Assembly (NCBI RefSeq): GCF_014280875.1
Contig: NZ_JACLAL010000002.1
Span: 186,001 to 250,000, forward strand
Origin: Paenirhizobium daejeonense
GTDB lineage: Bacteria; Pseudomonadota; Alphaproteobacteria; Rhizobiales; Rhizobiaceae
DNA: 64,000 bases
Reading direction: 5' to 3'
The notes under the pieces are model-generated. The model saw nothing but the letters and a program-made list of their open reading frames with translations, searched no databases and was not told the origin of the DNA. Numbering within the stretch: the stretch's first letter is position 1; each line of letters starts with the position of its first letter. Positions 37,653 to 44,691 of this stretch are shown in pieces. The translations under genes were made by a program, and so were the position numbers.

Positions 37653-38479
37653 GCCATGTGAGTGAACTCATCCCGCCGCGTCCCGCGCCTCCGCAGGTAT
37701 CGCGCCGCGTTACGAAGAGCCATATCATCGGCGTCATCGGCCTGGCCGTATGGCTTCTGCTGGCAGCCGGGCTCGTCTATATGATGGTGTCTAACTGGGA
37801 CATGGACAAGTTCGTCAAATACGAGCAGCGCTATCGCTCAGGCCTTCTGACGACAGTTACCCTGGTCTTTGTCTCCGTTCTGCTCGGCGCGCTTCTCTCG
37901 GCACCTATCGCCTATGCGCGCATGTCGAAGAACCGGGTGCTGAACGCTGTTTCCTACGCCTATGTCTACCTTTTCCGCGGCACGCCGCTGCTCGCCCAGA
38001 TCTATCTGATCTACTACGGCGTGGGATCGTTCCGGACCGGAATCGAGTCCGTCGGCCTCTGGTGGTTCTTCCGTGAAGCGTGGAACTGCGCGCTTCTGTC
38101 CATGACGCTCAACACCGCCGCCTATCAGGCCGAAATCCTGCGTGGCGCGATCCAGAGCGTGCCGCGCGGACAGACGGAAGGCGCGAAATCGCTCGGCCTT
38201 CCGCCCTCGGTGACCTTCTGGAAGATCATCCTGCCCCAGGCGCTGATCGTGGCTCTCCGTCCCTATGGCAACGAGATCATCCTGATGATCAAGGGTTCGG
38301 CCGTCGTCGCGGTGGTGACCGTTCTCGACCTGATGGGACAGACCCGCTACACCTTCTCGCGTACTTTCGATTATCAGGCCTATCTCTGGGCGGCGGTGTT
38401 CTACCTGTCGATCGTCGAAGCCATGCGTCACGCATGGGGATGGATGGAAGCCCGCCTGACGCGGCACCTGAAACGCTGA
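37649..38479 (+). CDS. polar amino acid ABC transporter permease (HisM type)
   Basis: Second permease of the importer, 276 residues, starting at the ATGA overlap at 37649; the frame that opens further upstream is not used. It has a Pro-rich cytoplasmic N-terminus, about five or six membrane segments and the EAA loop GQTEGAKSLGLPPSVTFWKI. HisM-type permeases often carry a longer N-terminus, as here. A strong hairpin terminator follows directly, so the operon ends without an ATP-binding subunit gene; the ATPase must be encoded elsewhere. Confidence 0.92.
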   Translation: MSHVSELIPPRPAPPQVSRRVTKSHIIGVIGLAVWLLLAAGLVYMMVSNWDMDKFVKYEQRYRSGLLTTVTLVFVSVLLGALLSAPIAYARMSKNRVLNAVSYAYVYLFRGTPLLAQIYLIYYGVGSFRTGIESVGLWWFFREAWNCALLSMTLNTAAYQAEILRGAIQSVPRGQTEGAKSLGLPPSVTFWKIILPQALIVALRPYGNEIILMIKGSAVVAVVTVLDLMGQTRYTFSRTFDYQAYLWAAVFYLSIVEAMRHAWGWMEARLTRHLKR

Positions 38480-38503
38480 ACCGCCTTTTCCGCTCGGAGA
38501 CAC

Positions 38504-38545
38504 CGTTGGCAGCACTCTTCCATCGAGGCTGCCAACGCTCTGTTT
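38504..38545 (+). terminator. terminator after the amino acid importer operon
   Basis: Stem CGTTGGCAGC (38504-38513) / GCTGCCAACG (38528-38537), 14-base loop, then CTCTGTTTT. It lies 24 bases after the second permease stop. Confidence 0.75.
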
Positions 38546-38577
38546 TAAATAACAAAAATCCATTTATGACAGCTTTG

Positions 38578-38592
38578 TTAAGCCTCGATTAA
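38578..38592. promoter_or_regulatory. candidate CtrA-binding site upstream of usg
   Basis: TTAA-GCCTCGA-TTAA matches the alphaproteobacterial CtrA box TTAA-N7-TTAA exactly. It lies 115 bases upstream of the usg start, a region that also holds a TTAACC half-site at about 38615. Short AT-rich motifs occur by chance, so this is only a candidate. Confidence 0.35.
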
Positions 38593-38706
38593 GGCTGATA
38601 GTCTTATTGTTTTGTTAACCGTGTTTCACGGCACGGCCACCGGCCTCGCCGAAGCGGAAAACCGCCGGCCCCGGTTCCTTCAAAGTGGGAACAAAACGAG
38701 GTTGCG

Positions 38707-38973
38707 ATGAACCAGGACATGGAACTGATGCTCAAGGGCTACGGCCTGACGACTGCCCAGATACTCTATCGCCTTCCCGACCACCCGACACTCCTCCAGA
38801 CCTATATCTGGCAGCATTACGATCTGGCGCCGGATTTCCCGGAAATGCGGACATTCCTGCAATTCTGGCAGGAGAAACTGGATGGCCCGCTGCATTCGGT
38901 TCGCTATGTGCACAAAAAGATGATCGCGGCAAACGAATGGCGCGCCCTCAAAGGCGAGTTCATCCTGCACTGA
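38707..38973 (+). CDS. usg: Usg-family protein
   Basis: An 88-residue protein with the conserved Usg signature: LMLKGYGLTTAQILYRLPDHP, WQHYDLAPDFPEMRTFLQFWQ and LDGPLHSVRYVHKK. Usg proteins are small cytoplasmic proteins of alphaproteobacteria, originally noted beside tryptophan or aspartate-semialdehyde genes; no activity is known. A GAGG site lies five bases before the ATG. No pathway neighbour gives further information here. Confidence 0.9.
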   Translation: MNQDMELMLKGYGLTTAQILYRLPDHPTLLQTYIWQHYDLAPDFPEMRTFLQFWQEKLDGPLHSVRYVHKKMIAANEWRALKGEFILH

Positions 38974-39079
38974 CAGCAGCAGAGATGCCGCGCTGATTGC
39001 AAATGACGGCCCGAACGGCTAGAGGCAGTCGCAAATGGCTGCCGGCTGGCGGCGGCCGGATGCAGCGGAGCGGTATGCA

Positions 39080-39895
39080 ATGGCCAAGATCGACGAAGAA
39101 GCCCTAGCGGAAGCGTACAACCGTGCGCTCGCGCTCGAAAAGGCCGGCGATATCGACGCGGCCGTGAAGGCCTATGAGGAAGTCTTGGCGATCGACCCGG
39201 AAGACCACGGCGGCGCCTCGGTCCGTATTGCATCGCTCGGACGCGGCGACGCACCGCCCAAGGCACCGGATGCCTATGTCGAAACCCTGTTCGACCAGCA
39301 TGCGGAAGCCTTTGAGGACATCCTCGTCGAGCAGCTCGGCTATGCCGTGCCGGTACTCGTCCGCCAGCGGCTGCAGTCGCTCGGTCTCGGCCCCTTCAAG
39401 CGCATGCTGGATCTCGGTTGCGGCACCGGCCTGACAGGCGGAACCCTGCGGGACATGGCAGAAGACATCACCGGCCTCGACATCTCCGAGAACATGGTCG
39501 AAATCGCTCATGAGAAGGACCTCTACGAGACCCTCTACGTCGCCGAAGTCGAGGATTTCCTTGAAGACAACGACGACGACCCCTTCGACCTTGTCACCGC
39601 GACCGACGTCCTGCCCTATCTCGGCGCTCTGGAGCCGCTGTTCTTCGGCACGGCTGAAAACATGGTCGAGGGCGGTATCTTCACCTTCTCCTCAGAGACC
39701 CTGCCCGAGGACGTCATGGCAGGCCGGACCTATATGGTCGGCCCGCACCAGCGCTTCGCCCATGCGGAATCCTATGTCCGCGAACGGCTCGCTGCCACCG
39801 GTTTCGAACTGGTGGAAATCTCCGAGATCAACGTGCGCATGCAAGATGGCCATCCGACACCCGGACATCTGGTGATCGCACGTCTGCGCGGCTGA
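39080..39895 (+). CDS. SAM-dependent methyltransferase with N-terminal TPR
   Basis: The 271-residue protein begins with one tetratricopeptide-like helix pair (residues 5-40: ALALEKAGDIDAAVKAYEEVL) followed by a class I methyltransferase domain. Motif I is LDLGCGTGLTGG, motif II LDISENMVEIA, and TATDVLPYLG is the post-II segment. The start at 39080 has a GGAG site nine bases upstream; the longer frame from 39035 is less likely. Such TPR-methyltransferases are common in rhizobia; the substrate is unknown. The 3' end overlaps a small convergent gene by 68 bases. Confidence 0.87.
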   Translation: MAKIDEEALAEAYNRALALEKAGDIDAAVKAYEEVLAIDPEDHGGASVRIASLGRGDAPPKAPDAYVETLFDQHAEAFEDILVEQLGYAVPVLVRQRLQSLGLGPFKRMLDLGCGTGLTGGTLRDMAEDITGLDISENMVEIAHEKDLYETLYVAEVEDFLEDNDDDPFDLVTATDVLPYLGALEPLFFGTAENMVEGGIFTFSSETLPEDVMAGRTYMVGPHQRFAHAESYVRERLAATGFELVEISEINVRMQDGHPTPGHLVIARLRG

Positions 39896-40049
39896 CGCTC
39901 TTCGTACCATTTTCCTCCGCCTCTGCGACGGGAGCGTGATCGAGCCAGTATTCATCCGGATACTCACGGCAGTGCGAGTGGCTGATACCGGACGACTGAA
40001 ATGTCATGATGCGGATGAGTTCGAGATAAATTTCGACGATGGTGGGCAT
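39828..40049 (-). CDS. small protein of unknown function, divergent from LysR gene
   Basis: A 73-residue frame whose first 45 residues (PTIVEIYLELIRIMTFQ, then SHCREYPDEYWLDH) look like an ordered small protein rich in aromatic and acidic residues, with His and Cys. An AAGGAG ribosome site lies at ideal distance before the ATG, which chance frames seldom have. The last 23 residues overlap the 3' end of the methyltransferase gene on the other strand and look unstructured. I recall similar short proteins in rhizobia but no function. It is divergent from the LysR-type gene, so it may be that regulator's target. Confidence 0.6.
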   Translation of the reverse strand: MPTIVEIYLELIRIMTFQSSGISHSHCREYPDEYWLDHAPVAEAEENGTKSVSRADVRSPDVRVSDGHLACAR

Positions 40050-40138
40050 GGCATTTCTCCTTTGCCCGCCATCTCAACCCACTTGCGCGCCCTTCTCAAA
40101 CGAGCTTATCATGCACTTCAATTGACTTGAGGTTATGG

Positions 40139-41035
40139 ATGAAGCGCGGTCGCCTGCCCCTGACGGCATTGAGAAGTTTCGAGGCGGCGGGTCGCCTCGG
40201 AAGCTTCACCGCGGCCTCTCAGGAGCTTTATGTCTCACAGGCCGCCATCAGCCGTCAGGTTCGTGAACTGGAGACGATCCTCGGAAAACCGCTCTTCGAA
40301 CGCGGTCATCGGCGGGTAACGCTCACGCTGTCAGGCCGTCAGCTGCTGGAGAGTCTGACGACAGCTTTCGACAGGATTGCCCTCACGCTGGACGAGATCA
40401 CCGGTGAGCAGCAACGGCATGCACTGGTGATCAGCAGCGAGCCGGGCTTTGCCGCAAGCTGGCTCGCGCCGAACCTTCGCCGCTTCAATGCCGCCTATCC
40501 CGACATCGATCTGACCGTGGACTCCGATCAGCGCCTGATCGATTTCAGGAACAGCGGAGCCGAAATCGCCATCAGGCACAGCATCGACCGTGACGCATGG
40601 CCGCGCGCTGAAGCGCGCAAATTGATCGACGTTATGCTGATCGCCGTTGCGGCCCCTAGCCTTCTCGCGTCCGGCCCACCTGTCTCGACGGCCAGGGACA
40701 TCCTTGATCGCCCGATACTACACGAAGAAAACCGCGATAACTGGCAGAACTGGCTTTCAGGGGTGGGCGTCCGCGCCAAGGTGCCGGCTGGCCCCGTTTA
40801 CACCGACAGTGCGCTGGTGCTTCAGGGCGCATTGCGCGGCGATGGCATCGCGCTGGTCGACCGTCTTCACGCCGAAGAAGCATTAGAGAACGGAACGCTG
40901 GTGCAACTGTTCGACCATGCCCTGCCCTTCGGTGCCTTCTGGATCGTCGCCCGCGATTTCGATCACCTTTCCAAACCCGCCAATGCCTTCATCGACTGGC
41001 TGGAAACATCGATTCGCCCGCAGGTCGCCGATTAG
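40139..41035 (+). CDS. LysR-family transcriptional regulator (GcvA-like)
   Basis: The 298-residue protein has the LysR winged helix (LPLTALRSFEAAGRLGSFTA, then ELYVSQAAISRQVRELE) and a two-lobe effector domain of the GcvA/AmpR type, with LAPNLRRFNAAYPDIDL and DFRNSGAEIAIRHS. The ATG at 40139 is preferred over a TTG four codons upstream. It is divergent from the small gene at 39828-40049, a usual arrangement for a LysR regulator and its target. Effector unknown. Confidence 0.9.
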   Translation: MKRGRLPLTALRSFEAAGRLGSFTAASQELYVSQAAISRQVRELETILGKPLFERGHRRVTLTLSGRQLLESLTTAFDRIALTLDEITGEQQRHALVISSEPGFAASWLAPNLRRFNAAYPDIDLTVDSDQRLIDFRNSGAEIAIRHSIDRDAWPRAEARKLIDVMLIAVAAPSLLASGPPVSTARDILDRPILHEENRDNWQNWLSGVGVRAKVPAGPVYTDSALVLQGALRGDGIALVDRLHAEEALENGTLVQLFDHALPFGAFWIVARDFDHLSKPANAFIDWLETSIRPQVAD

Positions 41036-41198
41036 TTGCATGTGGGGAACGGCCGGCTCGCAGCCGCTGGTTCATATCCGCTCGCCACACCGCAGCAGAC
41101 ATGCATTGCGGTCGTGATTTCCGGGCTGCCCGAGCCCAAAAGCCTTCCCCGCGTGGCGTTCTTCCGTTAATCGAAAGGCACAAGCTTAGGAGAACAGC

Positions 41199-42071
41199 AT
41201 GGCAAAAGTGGCATTTATCGGTTTGGGCGTCATGGGATACCCGATGGCGGGATATCTGAAGACCAAGGGCGGCCACGAGGTAACGGTCTATAACCGCACC
41301 GCCGCAAAGGCCGAGAAATGGGCCGCCGAATTCGGCGGCCGCGCCGCACCGACGCCGGCCGCAGCAGCAGCCGATGCCGATTTCGTCTTCACCTGCGTCG
41401 GCAATGACGATGACCTGCGCTCGGTAACGATCGGCGAGAACGGCGCGCTTTCCGGCATGAAGGCCGGCGCAATCCTGATTGACAACACCACGGCCTCGGC
41501 TGAAGTGGCTCGCGAACTTCACGCTGCCGCCAGCGCCAAGGGCTGCGGCTTCATCGACGCCCCGGTTTCGGGCGGACAGGCAGGCGCGGAAAACGGCGTA
41601 CTCACGGTCATGTGCGGCGGCGACGAGGCCACCTTCGAAAAGGCCAAGCCGGTCATCGACGCCTATGCCCGCATGGTCGGCCTGATGGGCCCGGTCGGAG
41701 CCGGCCAACTCACCAAGATGATCAACCAGATATGCATTGCAGGTGTCGTTCAGGGCCTCGCCGAGGGGATTCATTTTGGCAAGAAAGCCGGCCTGGACAT
41801 TGAAAAGGTTGTGGAAGTCATCTCCAAGGGCGCTGCCGGCTCCTGGCAGATGGAGAACCGCCACAAGACCATGAACGAGGGCAAGTACGAGTTCGGCTTC
41901 GCCGTCGACTGGATGCGCAAGGACCTCGACATCGTCCTCACCGAAGCCCGCCGCAATGGCGCAACCCTCCCCGTTACAGCGCTGGTCGATCAGTTCTACG
42001 GTGAGGTTCAGCAGAAGCTGGGCGGCAATCGCTGGGATACCTCCTCGCTTCTCGCCCGGCTTGAAAAATGA
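41199..42071 (+). CDS. NAD(P)-dependent beta-hydroxyacid dehydrogenase (3-hydroxyisobutyrate dehydrogenase family)
   Basis: The 290-residue protein has the N-terminal Rossmann motif GLGVMGYPMAGYL, the substrate-binding DAPVSGGQAGAENG and the catalytic lysine in GAGQLTKMINQ, all of the beta-HAD family that includes 3-hydroxyisobutyrate dehydrogenase, tartronate semialdehyde reductase and glyoxylate reductase. The nucleotide-site residues after the second strand (YNRTAAKAEKW) suggest NADP use. The exact substrate is not clear; no valine or glyoxylate pathway gene is adjacent. GGAG precedes the ATG. The DNA-repair gene that follows overlaps it by four bases. Confidence 0.88.
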   Translation: MAKVAFIGLGVMGYPMAGYLKTKGGHEVTVYNRTAAKAEKWAAEFGGRAAPTPAAAAADADFVFTCVGNDDDLRSVTIGENGALSGMKAGAILIDNTTASAEVARELHAAASAKGCGFIDAPVSGGQAGAENGVLTVMCGGDEATFEKAKPVIDAYARMVGLMGPVGAGQLTKMINQICIAGVVQGLAEGIHFGKKAGLDIEKVVEVISKGAAGSWQMENRHKTMNEGKYEFGFAVDWMRKDLDIVLTEARRNGATLPVTALVDQFYGEVQQKLGGNRWDTSSLLARLEK

Positions 42072-42760
42072 CTCTGACGCGCGCTGCCACGACATCGGAA
42101 ATCGTTGCGCATCTTCGAACGCTGGGCAACGATAGCAATGTCGAAGGCATGTCGCGCTTCGGGATCGCAACGGAGACCGCGCTCGGCATCTCCAATCCCG
42201 ACTTGCAGAAACTGGCGAAATCGATCGGGCGCGACCACGGCCGTGCCCTTGAACTCTGGAAGACCGGCGTGCGCGAGGCGCGCATGCTGGCAATCTACAC
42301 CGCCGATCCCAAGGTCATGACAAGGGACGAGATGGAGGCCTGGGCGTCGGACTTCGCCTCCTGGGAAATCGTCGACGCCGCAGCCGACCTTCTGACGGAA
42401 ACCCCTTACTGGCGCGAACTCATCGAGCAATTTGCCGGAGACGACCGGGAATTCGTGCGCCGCACCGCCTTTTCCATGATCGCTGGCGCAACCGTGCACA
42501 ACAAAAGCGAACCGGATAAGACGCTGATCGCCTACCTGCCGCTGATCGAACGCCACGCCGGCGATGAACGCAATTTCGTGAAGAAAGCCGTGAACTGGGC
42601 GCTGCGCAATATCGGCAAGCGCAATCGGACCTGCCACGGTCCGGCACTGGTGCTGGCGGAAAAGCTGGCCACCAGCGATGACAGGACTGCCCGATGGATC
42701 GGCAAGGATGCGCTTCGCGAACTGTCTAGCGACAAGATCCTCGCGAAGCTCAAGCCCTGA
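42068..42760 (+). CDS. DNA alkylation repair protein (AlkD-like)
   Basis: The 230-residue protein is an all-helical HEAT-like repeat protein of the AlkD group, glycosylases that remove bulky or cationic alkylated bases. Markers include FGIATETALGISNPDLQKLAK, MLAIYTADPK, WASDFASWEIVDAAADLL and NFVKKAVNWALRNIGKRN, matching the conserved tryptophan, aspartate and arginine-bearing loops. It begins at an ATGA overlap with the dehydrogenase gene, an odd partner for a repair enzyme. Confidence 0.9.
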   Translation: MTLTRAATTSEIVAHLRTLGNDSNVEGMSRFGIATETALGISNPDLQKLAKSIGRDHGRALELWKTGVREARMLAIYTADPKVMTRDEMEAWASDFASWEIVDAAADLLTETPYWRELIEQFAGDDREFVRRTAFSMIAGATVHNKSEPDKTLIAYLPLIERHAGDERNFVKKAVNWALRNIGKRNRTCHGPALVLAEKLATSDDRTARWIGKDALRELSSDKILAKLKP

Positions 42761-42781
42761 AGAGCGCCTAAACGCGACCTC

Positions 42782-43270
42782 TCAGTCGTCCGAGGACTTC
42801 TGGTTGTCGAGCAACATGTAGTCGAGCGGCAGTTCGGTCGTGTACTTGATCTGCTCCATGGCGAAGGCAGAGGAGACGTCACGGATCTCGATCTTGGCGA
42901 TGAGCCGCTTGTAGAAGGCATCATAGGCGGCAATATCCGGCACGACGACACGCAAGAGATAATCGACATCACCGCTCATGCGATAGAACTCGACCACTTC
43001 GGGGAATTCCGCAACGACTTCCGAGAAACGCTTGAGCCACTCAATCGAATGGCTAGAAGTGCGCACCGAAACGAAAACCGTAACCTTCGTGTTCACCTTA
43101 GCCGGATCAAGCAGGGCGACGCGACGACGGATAATTCCGTCCTCTTCCATCTTCTGGATACGGCGCCAGCAAGGCGTCGTCGACAGGCCGACCTTCTTGG
43201 CGAGATCGGCGACAGCCAGTGTGGAGTCTTCCTGAAGGATGCGGAGAATTTTTCTATCGAGTCGATCCAT
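42782..43270 (-). CDS. Lrp/AsnC-family transcriptional regulator
   Basis: The 162-residue protein has the Lrp helix-turn-helix (LDRKILRILQEDSTLAVADL, then GLSTTPCWRRIQKMEEDGI) and the C-terminal RAM ligand domain with VEFYRMSGDVDYLLRVVV. Such regulators respond to amino acids. An AGGTGAG site fits the ATG. No amino acid gene adjoins it, so it could be a local or global regulator. It converges with the AlkD-like gene. Confidence 0.92.
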   Translation of the reverse strand: MDRLDRKILRILQEDSTLAVADLAKKVGLSTTPCWRRIQKMEEDGIIRRRVALLDPAKVNTKVTVFVSVRTSSHSIEWLKRFSEVVAEFPEVVEFYRMSGDVDYLLRVVVPDIAAYDAFYKRLIAKIEIRDVSSAFAMEQIKYTTELPLDYMLLDNQKSSDD

Positions 43271-43334
43271 ATTCTCACCTTTCGAATATTATTCTCCATA
43301 TAAAGGAAAAATCCTTAAAGCAAAGAAAATCGTT

Positions 43335-43961
43335 TCAAACTGCAAGCCTATCCACCTCCCGACGCAGCACGGGCAAAACGTCCGCTTCGAACCAGGGATT
43401 ACGCTTCAGCCAAGCGGTGTTGCGCCAACTCGGATGCGGCAGGGGCAGGATTTTCGGCCCCTCGGTGTTGGCAAGCAGAAAATCGCGCCAGTGCTCCACC
43501 GTTTCCGTCATCGTCTTGCGCCGCCTGCTGCCGAGATGCCATTTCTGGGCATACTGGCCGATCGCCAGAACCAGTTCGACCTGAGGCATTGCCGCAATCA
43601 CGGCGGACCGCCATTGTGGGGCACATTCACGCCTCGGCGGTAGATCATGCCCCCCGGCGTCATAACCCGGAAAACAGAACCCCATGGGAACGATGGCAAA
43701 ACGGGACTGGTCGTAAAACACGTCACGGTCGACATTCAGCCATTGTCGCAATCGATCGCCGGAAGCATCGTTGAACGGAATCCCGCTTTGATGAACCTTC
43801 ATTCCCGGTGCCTGACCGGCGATGAGTATCCGTGCCGTTTCGGAAATATAAGCAACCGGTCGCGGTTCATGGGGTAGGCGATTTGCCTCGCCGCCAGCCG
43901 GACAATCGCGACAGATCCTGCACCCCGCAATGGCTCTCTGCAATTCCTCAAGCGTGCCCAT
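43335..43961 (-). CDS. uracil-DNA glycosylase-family protein
   Basis: The 208-residue protein has the UDG-superfamily motif A GQAPGMKVHQSGIPFNDASG and motif B PLPHPSW, and near the N-terminus three closely spaced cysteines (Cys14, Cys17, Cys20 in CRICRDC), with a further Cys in RRECAPQW, which could hold an iron-sulfur cluster as in family 4/5 enzymes. It would remove uracil or another damaged base, but the exact activity of this short branch is not established. GAGG precedes the ATG. Confidence 0.85.
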   Translation of the reverse strand: MGTLEELQRAIAGCRICRDCPAGGEANRLPHEPRPVAYISETARILIAGQAPGMKVHQSGIPFNDASGDRLRQWLNVDRDVFYDQSRFAIVPMGFCFPGYDAGGHDLPPRRECAPQWRSAVIAAMPQVELVLAIGQYAQKWHLGSRRRKTMTETVEHWRDFLLANTEGPKILPLPHPSWRNTAWLKRNPWFEADVLPVLRREVDRLAV

Positions 43962-44020
43962 TAAAAGACCTCGCCGTCAAAAGAGTGCTTGAGGATGATT
44001 TGTTCAGACTCAATCATGCC

Positions 44021-44596
44021 TTAGTTGACACCGAGCCAATCAAGTAGAAAAGCAAAAAAGCCGACCTCCGGCTCCGGCTGGTCGTCCTGATGGATACGCC
44101 GCCACTCATGAGGCCGGGTGAACGATCCACCCCAGACCCCCAGTCTCTCCCGCTGCGCCTTAGCCTCTTCCGCCTCGTAATCTCCATAGGCAACCGCCAA
44201 CCCCTCGCCGACCAGTACAGCCCCTACATCGCCGTCGCCCGAGGTTCGGCAACGCACGAGTTGCCGCCGATATCGATCCGCTTGGCTGCCGCGACAGGTG
44301 AGAGCCTTCATCGTCGCAATTTCAGAAAGCCTGGCTCGCGCAGTCGCGCCACAAGCCCAGGCCGCGTTCGCCTCCCCGCAGGACTGACCGGCCTCAGGAG
44401 CATCGATACCCTCAAGCCGCAACCTCTGACTGCCGAGCGCGAGAGTATCTCCATCGACCACGAAAAAACGCCCGGAAAACTCGGTCTCCTGTTGCCGCTC
44501 AAGCTTCGCCACAATCAGCAGGCTCAGCATCAGCATGCAGAAACCGACGAAAAAATCCCGGAAAATGCGCCTTGGACGTTTCACATTTCGGCCCAT
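44021..44596 (-). CDS. membrane-anchored thermonuclease-family protein (SNase-like)
   Basis: The 191-residue protein has a single membrane segment (residues 14-30) and a staphylococcal nuclease-like domain: VVDGDTLALGSQRLRLEGIDAPE with the catalytic Arg and Asp positions, and a later Glu/Arg region (YGDYEAEEAKAQRERLGVWGG). Four cysteines in SCGEANAAWACG, LTCRGS and VRCRTSG could form disulfides, which suits a periplasmic nuclease. Similar rhizobial genes are common and uncharacterised. The ribosome site is weak. Confidence 0.87.
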   Translation of the reverse strand: MGRNVKRPRRIFRDFFVGFCMLMLSLLIVAKLERQQETEFSGRFFVVDGDTLALGSQRLRLEGIDAPEAGQSCGEANAAWACGATARARLSEIATMKALTCRGSQADRYRRQLVRCRTSGDGDVGAVLVGEGLAVAYGDYEAEEAKAQRERLGVWGGSFTRPHEWRRIHQDDQPEPEVGFFAFLLDWLGVN

Positions 44597-44691
44597 TTCG
44601 AAAACGAAACCTTTTCGATCATGGCAAACAAAACCTTTTTCGACAGCATCTTCTTAAGAAATGACTATTAAGATCGCGTCATCAAGGAGAC

